Source of the DNA: Mitsuokella sp. oral taxon 131 str. W9106 | GTDB lineage: Bacteria > Bacillota > Negativicutes > Selenomonadales > Selenomonadaceae | NCBI RefSeq assembly: GCF_000469545.1 | Contig: NZ_KI273065.1 | Coordinates: 124,001-188,000, forward strand | DNA: 64,000 nt | Reading direction: 5' to 3' | Shown: positions 9,036 through 16,965 of the stretch, piece by piece | Layout of the letters: every line of letters starts with the position of its first letter | Numbering within the stretch: position 1 is the first letter of the stretch | Program-made: the position numbers and the translations under genes | Notes under the pieces: model-generated | Databases searched by the model: none | What the model was told of the DNA's origin: nothing | What the model saw: the letters and a program-made list of their open reading frames with translations, nothing else

Positions 9036-9074
9036 GAAAAACAGAGTGGGCATACCGATCCTATCGATGCCCAC
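9036..9074 (-). terminator. Terminator-like hairpin in the PIN/TRAM leader
   Basis: Arms GTGGGCAT (9046-9053) and ATGCCCAC (9067-9074), followed on the minus strand by TCTGTTTTT. It could be the carD terminator, but it also lies between a strong promoter (9121-9149) and the PIN/TRAM start codon, so it may act as an attenuator. A 10-codon reading frame (9061-9093) encoding MQFCKMCGHR overlaps its upstream arm. Confidence 0.6.
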
Positions 9075-9120
9075 ACATCTTACAAAACTGCATGACCCAA
9101 ACAAATACAATCGCAATCCC

Positions 9121-9149
9121 AGTATAGCGAATCCGCTCAAATCTGTCAA
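9121..9149 (-). promoter_or_regulatory. Consensus sigma-A promoter for the PIN/TRAM gene
   Basis: TTGACA (9149-9144), 17-base spacer, TATACT (9126-9121), directly downstream of the carD stop. Predicted start near 9114, giving a leader of about 98 bases that contains the hairpin described separately. Confidence 0.75.
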
Positions 9150-9162
9150 AAATGTGCGTCGA

Positions 9163-9654
9163 TTAAGCAAACTTATTCGTATCCAAGACTCGTCCAATCC
9201 ATTGCTCCACGTCTTTTGGCTCTTTGTCACAGGCGTAAACAAGCTCACTGACGAGAATCTGCATGGAAAGATCAAGCAGCCTGCGCTCTCCCGATGAGAC
9301 GCGCCGCTTCCGATCCTGCAGGATGAGATCGCGCGCGACGGCTGCCACACTGCATATATCGCCATTTTTCATGCGTTCGAGATTGGCATGAAAACGCTTA
9401 TTCCAGCTTCCCGTTATGCGATATGGCTTATCCTCAAGCACTTTCTGCACCGCGCCCACCTTTTCGACCGGAATGATGTTCCGGATGCCAATAGCCTCCA
9501 CGCTATCCGTCGGAACCATCATTTTCATATTCCCCATCGGCATGTGGATCACGTAATACGATCGCTTTTCTCCCAGCACCTCACATTCCTCGACCCCCGC
9601 TACGACGCCTGCGCCGTGCATAGGATAGACGACACGATCTCCCGTTTGAAGCAA
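9163..9654 (-). CDS. carD: CarD-family transcriptional regulator
   Basis: Binds the RNA polymerase beta subunit and stabilises open promoter complexes in the known members. The N-terminal Tudor-like RNAP-interacting domain is clear (GDRVVYPMHGAGVVAGVEECEV, split here as GDRVVYPMHGAGVV then EECEV), with YYVIHMP and VPTDSVEAIGIR; the helical C-terminal domain with a conserved Trp region (ITGSWNKRFHANLERMKNGD) follows. 163 residues, normal. It has its own promoter (9694-9722). Neighbour of the PIN/TRAM gene, as in other Firmicutes. Confidence 0.95.
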   Translation of the reverse strand: MLQTGDRVVYPMHGAGVVAGVEECEVLGEKRSYYVIHMPMGNMKMMVPTDSVEAIGIRNIIPVEKVGAVQKVLEDKPYRITGSWNKRFHANLERMKNGDICSVAAVARDLILQDRKRRVSSGERRLLDLSMQILVSELVYACDKEPKDVEQWIGRVLDTNKFA

Positions 9655-9693
9655 CTCGGCACCTCCCTATAAAACCATGTATTCAATAAATAA

Positions 9694-9722
9694 AGTATAG
9701 CATAGGAGGTGAGAAATGTAAA
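9694..9722 (-). promoter_or_regulatory. carD promoter
   Basis: TTTACA (9722-9717), 17-base spacer, TATACT (9699-9694), about 40 bases upstream of the carD ATG. Confidence 0.65.
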
Positions 9723-9760
9723 ATTAGCATTTTATCATAATATAAAAGACTCGTCAATAC

Positions 9761-10720
9761 TTATTCTGCACGTGTCGCACGCAGGAAAAGCTGCATGAGC
9801 TGGTCTTTCGGAGATTTATGCTCGTGCACGATGGCGTAAACCGTCGCACAAATCGGAAGCTCCACGCCGTATTGCTGGGACAGAGCCATAAGCGCTTCGA
9901 CCGTGTAGACCCCCTCTGCAAGCTTCGTAAACGGAACACCTCGGATGAGATCCTCGCCAAAGCGACGGTTGTTGCTGTGCTGCGAAAAGAGCGTCGCCTC
10001 GTAGTCGCCGAGGTGTGACAGGCCGTAAACGGTCATGCGGTCGCCCCCCATCGCCTCGATGAGGCGCGAAAGCTCATGCGTCCCGCGTGCCATGAGCGCG
10101 CCCTTTAGGCTGCCGTAGCCATATCCGTCAAGCATGCCGGCCGCGAGGCCGATGACATTTTTTGCCGCCGCACCGATCTCCGTGCCGAGCAGATCCGCCC
10201 CGTAGTAAAAACGGATGAGCGGGCTCTTGAACCGTGCGACGAGTTCCTTTGCTAGCGCCTGCTCGCGCGAAGCGATGACCATGCAGTTTGGCACGCCGCG
10301 CGTGAAGTCCTGCACATGACCTGGACCGACCCAGACGGCGATCCTTGCCTCTGCTCCAATCTCCTCTTCAAGCACCTCTGTGAGCCGCTTTCCCGTGCCG
10401 ATCTCAAGCCCCTTCATGCACAGCACGAACTGCTTCCCATGCAAGCTGCCGAGTGCGGCAAGCTGCTTGCCGAAAGGCCGAAGCTGCTGCGAGCTGATCG
10501 ATATGATGATCGTATCGGCGTACGCGACGGCCGCTTCGAGGTCATCGGTCAGCCGTACTGCACGATCAAGCGTGAGGTACTCGTTTTTCCGCTCCTCCTG
10601 CAGCTCGGCAAGGTGTCTGGAGCCCGTGCGTCCCCACAGCACGACATCATGTCCGATGCGGTTTGCATACCACGCGTGAAACGTGCCCCATCTGCCGCAT
10701 CCAAGAACCGTTGCTTTCAT
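9761..10720 (-). CDS. gpsA: Glycerol-3-phosphate dehydrogenase (NAD(P)+)
   Basis: Reduces dihydroxyacetone phosphate to sn-glycerol 3-phosphate for phospholipid synthesis. N-terminal dinucleotide motif GCGRWGT (residues 8-14; GAGSWGT in most relatives), ISSQQLRP, CMKGLE as the conserved Lys region, and EIGAAAKNVIGLAAGMLDG with the catalytic lysine in the helical C-terminal domain. 319 residues, slightly short. Overlaps the tcdA stop by ATGA, so the two are translationally coupled. Confidence 0.93.
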   Translation of the reverse strand: MKATVLGCGRWGTFHAWYANRIGHDVVLWGRTGSRHLAELQEERKNEYLTLDRAVRLTDDLEAAVAYADTIIISISSQQLRPFGKQLAALGSLHGKQFVLCMKGLEIGTGKRLTEVLEEEIGAEARIAVWVGPGHVQDFTRGVPNCMVIASREQALAKELVARFKSPLIRFYYGADLLGTEIGAAAKNVIGLAAGMLDGYGYGSLKGALMARGTHELSRLIEAMGGDRMTVYGLSHLGDYEATLFSQHSNNRRFGEDLIRGVPFTKLAEGVYTVEALMALSQQYGVELPICATVYAIVHEHKSPKDQLMQLFLRATRAE

Positions 10721-11487
10721 ACGCCTGCTCCCGCCTTTGCTCCCGTCATGTCTCGCACGACTTCCCCCGCCAATATGAGCCCGACCACCGACGGCACGAA
10801 CGATATGCTGCCCGGCACGGACCGTCTCCTGTCACAGTTTCGCGCACTGCCCGGCGGGCAGATGCATGTGCTGCCGCAGCCGCTTCCTTCGATTTCGATG
10901 GGGCGTTCCGTCGAGTAAACGACTTTCAGCCGCCTCACGCGATGCTCCTTAAGCTTCTTTCGCATGATACGCGCGATCGGATCGACGCGCGTCTTATAGA
11001 TATCGGCGACTTCAAAGCGCGTCGGATCGAGCTTATTGCCAGCGCCCATGCTGCAAACAATGGGAATGCGGCGTTTTTCGCATTCGAGCACGAGGCTGAT
11101 CTTTCCCGTCACCGTGTCAATCGCGTCAACGACGTAGTCGTAATGCTGCGCAAAGAACCGCTCTGCCGCATCCGGCAAATAAAAGGACTCGATCGTATCG
11201 ACGCATGCCGCAGGATTGATCGCTTCAATGCGCTCTTTCATCGCCTTCGTCTTAGGCTGCCCCACCGTCTTCGTCGTCGCATGGATCTGCCGGTTGATAT
11301 TCGTCAGGCAGACCGTATCATTATCGACGAGGACGAAGTGTCCGACACCTGCGCGCGCAAGTCCTTCCGCGACGAACGAGCCGACTCCTCCGACACCGAA
11401 TATCGCCACCGTACTCGCTTCAAGCTTTTTCATATTCGTCTCGCCGAGGAGGAGCTCCGTACGCGAAAACCTGCCTGGCTTGCCCAT
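10717..11487 (-). CDS. tcdA: tRNA threonylcarbamoyladenosine dehydratase (ThiF/E1-like)
   Basis: ATP-dependent enzyme that cyclises t6A37 of tRNA to ct6A in characterised members. ThiF-fold nucleotide loop VAIFGVGGVGSFVAEGLAR, the LVDNDTVCLTNINRQ adenylation segment, VVDAIDTV, and the late CICPPGSARNCDRRR / PGSISFVPSVVGL block typical of TcdA. The start at 11487 (MGKPGRF) is preferred because GGAAGGGGAG lies just upstream; an earlier in-frame start at 11511 exists. About 256 residues. Confidence 0.92.
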   Translation of the reverse strand: MGKPGRFSRTELLLGETNMKKLEASTVAIFGVGGVGSFVAEGLARAGVGHFVLVDNDTVCLTNINRQIHATTKTVGQPKTKAMKERIEAINPAACVDTIESFYLPDAAERFFAQHYDYVVDAIDTVTGKISLVLECEKRRIPIVCSMGAGNKLDPTRFEVADIYKTRVDPIARIMRKKLKEHRVRRLKVVYSTERPIEIEGSGCGSTCICPPGSARNCDRRRSVPGSISFVPSVVGLILAGEVVRDMTGAKAGAGV

Positions 11488-11528
11488 AATACTCCCCTTC
11501 CTTTGTCCCATACAATAGACAGGAAAGA

Positions 11529-11545
11529 GGTTGCCGCTGGCAACC
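11529..11545 (-). terminator. Hairpin downstream of the ftsZ-like gene
   Basis: GGTTGCC and GGCAACC arms (11529-11535, 11539-11545) with a 3-base loop, just after the ftsZ-like stop. On the minus strand it is followed by a modest TCTTTCCT; on the plus strand by a long T run. Probable terminator. Confidence 0.55.
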
Positions 11546-11550
11546 CCTTT

Positions 11551-12693
11551 TTATTTTTTTTTCGGAAGATCCGTTGTCAGCCTGAATGCCGGTATCGCGA
11601 ATGCGCCGCCTTCGGGCGGCGTTTTCTTTGTCCCCTGCCGCATAAAAGACGGCGCATCAAGCGGCAAGCTCTCTTTCTTGACCTTCACCTTGCCTTCGGG
11701 AACCGTGACCGTCGGTGCCTTCAAAATGACGCTGTCGGAAAAATCCGTTGCAATGAGCGTCGCCTGAATCTCACCGCTCATCTCCTCTTTGATGACCGTT
11801 CCGAGGATCAGGTCGACGTCGGCAGACGTCTGCTTCGTGATGTACGATGTCGCTTCATCGACATCGTACATGCTCAGCGAATCGTCACTCGTAAGATTCA
11901 AGATGATCGCACGTGCACCCTTGAGGCTCCTGGCGAGGAGCGGGCTCTCCGCCGCCGCTTTGACGGCGTCGACGGCATCTTTTGCACTGCGTCCGATTCC
12001 GAGCAAGGCGTCGCTCGACTCACTGTGGCGGAAGATCGTCGTGACATCGGCAAAGTCGACGTTGATAAAGCCCGTTTCCAAAATAAGTTCCGCAATGCAG
12101 CTGATCGCTTGAAGGAGGATGCTGTCTGCCGCCTGAAATGCCGTGACAAGTGTCATGCGATGATTTTCCGGCAGCTTCTGGAGGCTGTCATTTGCAACGA
12201 CGATGAGCGCATCCATCTGCGCCTGCATCTTCGCGATGCCTTCATCGGCGAGACGCTTCTTGCGATTGCCCTCAAAGCTAAACGGCTGCGTCACGACACC
12301 AACGGAGAGCACGCCGAGATCCTTCGCGACATTCGCCACGATCGGCGCGGCACCCGTTCCCGTCCCGCCGCCCATGCCGGCTGTGATGAAGACGAGATCG
12401 GCTCCTTTCATCGCATCGCGAATCTTTTCCGCCTCTGCCCTTGCCGCCTGCTCTGCAAGCGCGATATTGCCCCCCGTTCCACGGCCGTGCGTGAGCGTTT
12501 CGCCGATCTGCAGCACGCGAATCCCCTCTTGGCTCACCGAGGCGAGCTGGCGCGCATCGGTATTGACGGCAACGAGTTCCATGTCGATTGCCTTGTGCTT
12601 GCTCATCCGCGCGAGGACGCTATTGCCGCCGCCGCCGATGCCGAACACCTTGATCGTGATCTTTGGCTTTACGATCAACGATTCATCTGTCAT
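11551..12693 (-). CDS. ftsZ: FtsZ-family tubulin homologue, divergent
   Basis: GTP-dependent filament-forming protein. Present are the N-terminal glycine loop GIGGGGNSVLARM, NTDARQL, the tubulin signature AGMGGGTGTGAAP, and the T7 loop NVDFADV with both acidic residues, so GTP hydrolysis should be possible. Differences from typical FtsZ as remembered: THGRGTGGN instead of a GLGAGANP-type loop, TTIFRHSESSDALLGIG with two extra residues at the usual GSALMGIG block, and a tail where LDAPSFMRQ resembles the FtsA/ZipA-binding peptide but is followed by ~26 further residues including IPAFRL. No other dcw genes are nearby. Possibly a second FtsZ. Confidence 0.9.
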   Translation of the reverse strand: MTDESLIVKPKITIKVFGIGGGGNSVLARMSKHKAIDMELVAVNTDARQLASVSQEGIRVLQIGETLTHGRGTGGNIALAEQAARAEAEKIRDAMKGADLVFITAGMGGGTGTGAAPIVANVAKDLGVLSVGVVTQPFSFEGNRKKRLADEGIAKMQAQMDALIVVANDSLQKLPENHRMTLVTAFQAADSILLQAISCIAELILETGFINVDFADVTTIFRHSESSDALLGIGRSAKDAVDAVKAAAESPLLARSLKGARAIILNLTSDDSLSMYDVDEATSYITKQTSADVDLILGTVIKEEMSGEIQATLIATDFSDSVILKAPTVTVPEGKVKVKKESLPLDAPSFMRQGTKKTPPEGGAFAIPAFRLTTDLPKKK

Positions 12694-12769
12694 GAGATTG
12701 CTCCTCTCATCCTGCCCTTTTATTCATCCTCTATCATATCATGACTGTCAATATTTATTCTGAGAAGAA

Positions 12770-12817
12770 ACCATAAGAAAAGCCCTTCGCTTCTCCGTGA
12801 AGGGCTTTTCTTATGGT
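12770..12817 (-). terminator. Strong hairpin terminator
   Basis: Perfect 19-bp arms (12770-12788 and 12799-12817), 10-base loop, with T/A runs inside the stem ends. It follows the PaaK-like gene (stop at 12832) and precedes ftsZ. Confidence 0.88.
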
Positions 12818-12831
12818 TTCAAGAAACGACG

Positions 12832-13809
12832 TCAGCCTGCCGCAAACGGTGTCCGAATGCAACGAAGTGTCCGTCCGCATCTGCACGGCTCATCCGCCAG
12901 GCTCACGGCCTGTCCCGTCCGATAGCGGATGAGCGGCATCGCCTCAGCTGCAAGTGACGTCACGACAAGCTCCCCCATCTGATTCTTGTCCGTGACTGGC
13001 GCATCACGCCCAAATGCAATGATTTCCGGGTAAAAATAATCCTCTTGTATATGTTGCCCTGCCCGCGTCTCACATGCGTAGAGCAGCCCGGCCATGCCGA
13101 GTTCCATCGGTGCATAGAGATTGTAGACGGGTATCTTCGTCCTGCCCTCGATATGATGCTGCATCGGATTTTGGATAGCATCCGTATTGAGGCAGAGCAC
13201 ACGCGCACAGGCATATTCTGCGATATCCATCCCTGCCGCCTGCAAGTGAATGATGAGCCGCATGAGAAGCGGCCGTGGTGCGACGAACGTATCCGCCCGC
13301 ACTTGATCCATGCGCGACAGCCACTGCCGATAGTCCGTTCCCATCGGGATGACCGTCGCGCCGAGCACTTCGAGTGCATAATGGATATCGAGCAGGCGGC
13401 TGTCAGCGAGGTCGCCGAAAAGCGCGACGACAGAGGCGCGATGGACGCCTGCCGCAACGAGCGCGCGCGTCATCATCTCGACGTTATGCGCAATATCGCC
13501 GTTCGTATAAAATGCGGCGAACTCGCGCGACGCCTCATGCATGACACCGTAGCGCAAGAGCCCCGAAAATGGAATGGTCAGAAAGTCAAGCCGGTTCTCC
13601 TGCCACAGTGCGTCGCGTTCCAGGAACGGAATCTTCCGCAAGTCGGAAAGTGTCTCGACTGCCTCATAGGAAACGTTTGCGCGCGCAAAGCGCTCCCGAT
13701 AGAACACGCTTTTCTCCTGTGCCCATCGAAGCTGCCTCTTTAGCCGTTCGAGCTGCAGCTCTTTCAAGCGCGTTTTAGCGCATTGTTCCATCTCTGGATT
13801 CGCGTACAT
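12832..13809 (-). CDS. PaaK-like (phenylacetate-CoA ligase family) protein lacking the ATP loop
   Basis: The N-terminal LKRQLRWAQEKSVFYRERF and the central VVALFGDLADSRLLDIHYALEVLGATVIPMG resemble AMP-forming PaaK ligases, as does the later MGELVVTSLAAEAMPLIRYRTGQ with a CRCGRTLR cluster. The adenylate-forming phosphate loop (SSGTTG in PaaK) would fall near residue 91, but the sequence there reads MHEASREFAAFYTNGD. The protein stops at 325 residues, before the ~100-residue C-terminal domain of PaaK (about 430 total). Enzyme activity is therefore doubtful. The gene is intact and starts with an ATG 34 bases after the cheR stop. Confidence 0.8.
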   Translation of the reverse strand: MYANPEMEQCAKTRLKELQLERLKRQLRWAQEKSVFYRERFARANVSYEAVETLSDLRKIPFLERDALWQENRLDFLTIPFSGLLRYGVMHEASREFAAFYTNGDIAHNVEMMTRALVAAGVHRASVVALFGDLADSRLLDIHYALEVLGATVIPMGTDYRQWLSRMDQVRADTFVAPRPLLMRLIIHLQAAGMDIAEYACARVLCLNTDAIQNPMQHHIEGRTKIPVYNLYAPMELGMAGLLYACETRAGQHIQEDYFYPEIIAFGRDAPVTDKNQMGELVVTSLAAEAMPLIRYRTGQAVSLADEPCRCGRTLRCIRTPFAAG

Positions 13810-13843
13810 TTAGCAGTTCCTCGCTTGCCCAAGCTCCTTCGGC

Positions 13844-14629
13844 TTATGCCAAGGGGCGCTGATAGAAAAACGGTTGGAAGCTCGTGTACCCCATCTTGCG
13901 GAAGTTCAGGATTGCCTCCGTCGCGCCGACGAAGAGAATGCCGCCCGGCTTCAGTGCCTTGAAGAAGTTGGCATAGAGCCCTGCCTTCGCTTCCTCGGTG
14001 AAGTAGATGACGACATTGCGGCAGAGGATCAGATCGAAATTGTGTTCAAATGGGTCTTTTAAGAGATTGTGGCGCTTGAACTCAATGCAGTCCTTGATTT
14101 CCTGCTTTACGGCATACTGATCGCCCTCTTGGTCAAAATACTTTGCCTTGCGCTGCGGTGAAATCGCTTTAAGCTCCGTATCGGAATAAACGCCGCGCTT
14201 CGCCTTCGCGATGATCTCGACGTCGAGATCAGAAGCGAGGATGCGATGGCGAACCCCCGGCGTCAATTCCTTCATGATCATCGCGAGCGAGTACGGCTCC
14301 GCGCCGATCGAGCAGCCTGCACTCCAAATATTGAGCTTTGGCGAGCGCTTCAAGAGATCTGGAATGACGTCCGTCTCAAGCTTCGAGAACTTCTCAGGCG
14401 TGCGGAAGAACTCCGAAACGTTGATCGTCAGGTACTCGACAAATGCGGCAAAGTCGTCCTTGTCCCGCGCTACCTTGTCGAAATAAGCCGTGTACGAATC
14501 CATGCCCGCACGCGTAACGAGATTGCCGATGCGGCGCTTCATCTGCGGCTCTTTGTAGAGATCGAGATCGATCTCCGTCTTCATTTTGAGCTTATGCTTA
14601 AACGAGCCCCAGTCTTTGTCGTCCATCAT
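13844..14629 (-). CDS. cheR: Chemotaxis protein methyltransferase CheR
   Basis: Methylates glutamates of chemoreceptors using S-adenosylmethionine. N-terminal helical domain (about 1-70, LKMKTEIDLDLYKEPQMKRR), then the Rossmann-like domain with IWSAGCSIGAEPYSLAM as SAM loop, ILASDLDVEII, and LILCRNVVIYF. 261 residues. The ATG at 14629 is 8 bases after GGGAGG, better placed than the in-frame start at 14650. No other chemotaxis genes are adjacent, but motAB lies about 31 kb away and supports motility. Confidence 0.96.
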   Translation of the reverse strand: MMDDKDWGSFKHKLKMKTEIDLDLYKEPQMKRRIGNLVTRAGMDSYTAYFDKVARDKDDFAAFVEYLTINVSEFFRTPEKFSKLETDVIPDLLKRSPKLNIWSAGCSIGAEPYSLAMIMKELTPGVRHRILASDLDVEIIAKAKRGVYSDTELKAISPQRKAKYFDQEGDQYAVKQEIKDCIEFKRHNLLKDPFEHNFDLILCRNVVIYFTEEAKAGLYANFFKALKPGGILFVGATEAILNFRKMGYTSFQPFFYQRPLA

Positions 14630-14733
14630 TTTTACGTCCTCCCAATACATTCAAAGTCGATAGTAATTAGATTCCCGCTTTCTAAAAAAAATCCTTCTTG
14701 TATCCAAAAGAATCTATGCCTGACGTGCAAAAA

Positions 14734-14760
14734 AGGACGAACGCTGGCTGCGTCCGTCCT
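14734..14760 (-). terminator. Terminator after hsp20
   Basis: Arms AGGACGAACGC (14734-14744) and GCGTCCGTCCT (14750-14760), one mismatch, with a run of T on the minus strand immediately after the stem (plus-strand AAAAAA at 14729-14734). Confidence 0.75.
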
Positions 14761-14777
14761 CCTCTTTCTATCGATGT

Positions 14778-15221
14778 TCAATCGATATCAAATACCGTTC
14801 GATTGTCTTCTTCCCGTATCTTTGGAAGAACGATGTGAAGCACGCCGTTCTCGTAGGCGACGGTCACATCCTTTTCTACAATATCATCCACTTCAAAGCT
14901 GCGCTCAAAGCTTCCGACGCGCCGCTCCCTGCAAAGGTAACGCACCTCCATCTCCGGATCGGGGCGCTCTGCCTTGATCGTCAGGCAGCAGTCCGCGTCA
15001 TAAGAAACGGTGATCTGGTCTTTGCGAAAGCCGGGAAGCTCGGCAAATACTTCATAGCGGCTGCCAACATCCATGACGTCGACGCGAAACGACGAAAGCG
15101 CGCCGCTCACGCGTCCGAGCGGATTGCATGGCTGATCCGCCACAAACTCCATCGCTTTCTCCAAGAACTCGCGCCCTCGTTCCGCATTCTCGCGGATCCG
15201 AAAGGGTCTTGACCGAAACAT
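14778..15221 (-). CDS. Small heat-shock protein, Hsp20/alpha-crystallin family
   Basis: Oligomeric ATP-independent chaperone that holds unfolding proteins. 147 residues; the alpha-crystallin domain covers about 45-147 with YEVFAELPGFRKDQITVSYD, the ERRVGSFERSFEV strand and the A-x-x-x-N-G-V-L signature in AYENGVLHIVLPK. The C-terminal IxI-type motif is weak. A sigma-A promoter (15274-15302) lies upstream; no CIRCE element is seen here, unlike htpG. Confidence 0.95.
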   Translation of the reverse strand: MFRSRPFRIRENAERGREFLEKAMEFVADQPCNPLGRVSGALSSFRVDVMDVGSRYEVFAELPGFRKDQITVSYDADCCLTIKAERPDPEMEVRYLCRERRVGSFERSFEVDDIVEKDVTVAYENGVLHIVLPKIREEDNRTVFDID

Positions 15222-15273
15222 ATCAATCGCCTCCTGCCCTTAACAATCCCTATAATATCCCCTTGCCATTCTT

Positions 15274-15302
15274 ATTATACATGAATTGCAAGAAAATTTC
15301 AA
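15274..15302 (-). promoter_or_regulatory. hsp20 promoter
   Basis: TTGAAA (15302-15297), 17-base spacer, TATAAT (15279-15274), about 50 bases upstream of the hsp20 ATG. Confidence 0.75.
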
Positions 15303-15321
15303 GATTCATCGGACGCAGTCC

Positions 15322-16761
15322 CTACTGCTTCCCGCCGAACTTATCGAGCGCTTTTTGAAAGTCCTGCACGAACTCGACTGTGCCGACGTACTCGCCCGCA
15401 TCATCGTAGACGGCGAGGTAGCGCACGCCGATAGGCCGTCCCATGATGCGGCGCCACACTTCCATACGGTCGCGCTTTTTCGCCTTGAAGTCGAGAATCA
15501 TCTGACGGACGACGGGAATGATTTCGGGCGGATGGCAGTTGTAGACCTCGCGCCCAATGCAGGAAAACGGGCGCGTAAACACGTGCCCTTCATTGATGAA
15601 ATAGCGCACGATATCGTCCTTGTCGATGAACGTAATATCCACATCCAACAGCTTCAAAATGCCCTGAAGCTGTCGAACGGTGAGTTCGCCCGTATCCATC
15701 CGAACCTTGCCCTCCAGAATAGCAGGCGGTATGTACTGCGTCCGTATCCACGCCTCAGCCTGTTCCCAGCGAGGCAAATCCCCAATCTCCATGAAGGCGA
15801 CGCCAATCTCGAAAATATCCCGGTAGACCTCAAGCCAATCCGCCTCCGTGAAGTAACGCATCGTGAGCGGAAAAAGAATCTTTTCTTCCTTGAAAACCAT
15901 CTCGCGAATGCGCTGCATGACCTGTGTGAGACGCCCTTTGAAAAGCGGATAGTTCTCCGTATTCTCCGTCAGCGACTTCGTGATGACGCCGACCTCGCGT
16001 TTGATCTCATCGTCAACGCCCCACATGACTTGCGAAGGCCCGGTCACGCCGTAATCGTAGAGGCGCGGCATCAGGAGCTCTTCCTTCTTCGCGTAGTGCG
16101 AGCGCACGCCGTTCAGCGCACGGACAAGCGAAAGGATCGCCTGCGCATCCCCTGCGCCGTCCATCTCCTCCTGCAGCTTATCGAGATGTGCGCACATCGC
16201 TTCGTTCTCCCGCTTCAGAAGATTGAGAGGATGACCTTCGGGCAGGTCTTTCCCTTCCATGTTTTTGAGTGCTTCTGCCGCCTGCTCATGTGTATCGACG
16301 ACCTTCTTCCCACTCCCCATTTTCCCATGGAACAAGGCGGAATGGACGTCGCAGAGTCTTTGCACGTCTTTTACGGGAACGCCGCCTTTGATGAGGCTCT
16401 GCTCCGCATCAGCGATCTCTTCTGCCGCGACGTGCTCAAAGTGCTTCACGAAATCCGCGCGGACGGATTCGAGATCTTCGCCTGCAGTGAGTCTCCCGAC
16501 GTACTCCCGCAGGCGAACTTGCCGCTCTTCCTGTTCGCCGCCCACGACGGTAAAGCCAGCCTCTTCAAGATCCGCACGGATCTTCTCTATGGGGATCCCC
16601 TTGACGACGGCTCCGCGCGGTATCGTCATGATGCTGCCCATCATCTTGAGCGCCATTGGGTTCAAGATCTCATGAAAGCCAATCCCCGCCATGACTTCCT
16701 TTAGCTCAGGATATTGACGGACAAGCTCCGCCACGCTCTTGCTCAAATCGAGTGTTTTCAT
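15322..16761 (-). CDS. DUF438 protein with hemerythrin-like and PAS domains
   Basis: Cytoplasmic protein of the DUF438 family, possibly sensing oxygen, NO or redox through a di-iron site. Order: DUF1858-like N-terminus (SVAELVRQYPELKEVMAGIGF, about 9-29 and onward to 65), DUF438 segment (about 85-160), hemerythrin-type four-helix part (about 175-325) with candidate ligands in CAHLDKLQEEM, HYAKKEELLMPRL and MVFKEEKILFPLT, then a PAS domain (about 345-470) with DITFIDKDDIVRYF. 479 residues, normal length. Function is not established from sequence. Confidence 0.9.
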   Translation of the reverse strand: MKTLDLSKSVAELVRQYPELKEVMAGIGFHEILNPMALKMMGSIMTIPRGAVVKGIPIEKIRADLEEAGFTVVGGEQEERQVRLREYVGRLTAGEDLESVRADFVKHFEHVAAEEIADAEQSLIKGGVPVKDVQRLCDVHSALFHGKMGSGKKVVDTHEQAAEALKNMEGKDLPEGHPLNLLKRENEAMCAHLDKLQEEMDGAGDAQAILSLVRALNGVRSHYAKKEELLMPRLYDYGVTGPSQVMWGVDDEIKREVGVITKSLTENTENYPLFKGRLTQVMQRIREMVFKEEKILFPLTMRYFTEADWLEVYRDIFEIGVAFMEIGDLPRWEQAEAWIRTQYIPPAILEGKVRMDTGELTVRQLQGILKLLDVDITFIDKDDIVRYFINEGHVFTRPFSCIGREVYNCHPPEIIPVVRQMILDFKAKKRDRMEVWRRIMGRPIGVRYLAVYDDAGEYVGTVEFVQDFQKALDKFGGKQ

Positions 16762-16903
16762 CCGAATCTCCTATCTAACGGCCTTACGGCTGCAAATGCA
16801 GCACGCAGCAATCTCTTCTTTGTGACGAATTATACAGGAAATCCCTCTCCTTTGCCGTACCATTCGTTACGCCGTCCTCAGCATGCACGCGCGCAATGCG
16901 ATC

Positions 16904-16932
16904 TTGACCATACGTTTGGCATGGTGTAGACT
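16904..16932 (+). promoter_or_regulatory. Sigma-A promoter for the small HTH-like gene
   Basis: TTGACC (16904-16909), 17-base spacer, TAGACT (16927-16932), followed by GGGGAGAGG before the start codon. Confidence 0.65.
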
Positions 16933-16965
16933 TACTTTATTCAGAACGGGGAGAGGATGACGCCT

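Noticed and set aside
10663-12744. Very long open frame (693 codons) on the plus strand
   Set aside because: Exactly antisense to tcdA and ftsZ, with Arg/His/Asp-rich composition typical of a GC-skewed shadow frame and no recognisable motif.
15286-16704. 472-codon plus-strand frame
   Set aside because: Antisense to the DUF438 gene, whose domains and start are clear; composition is that of a shadow.
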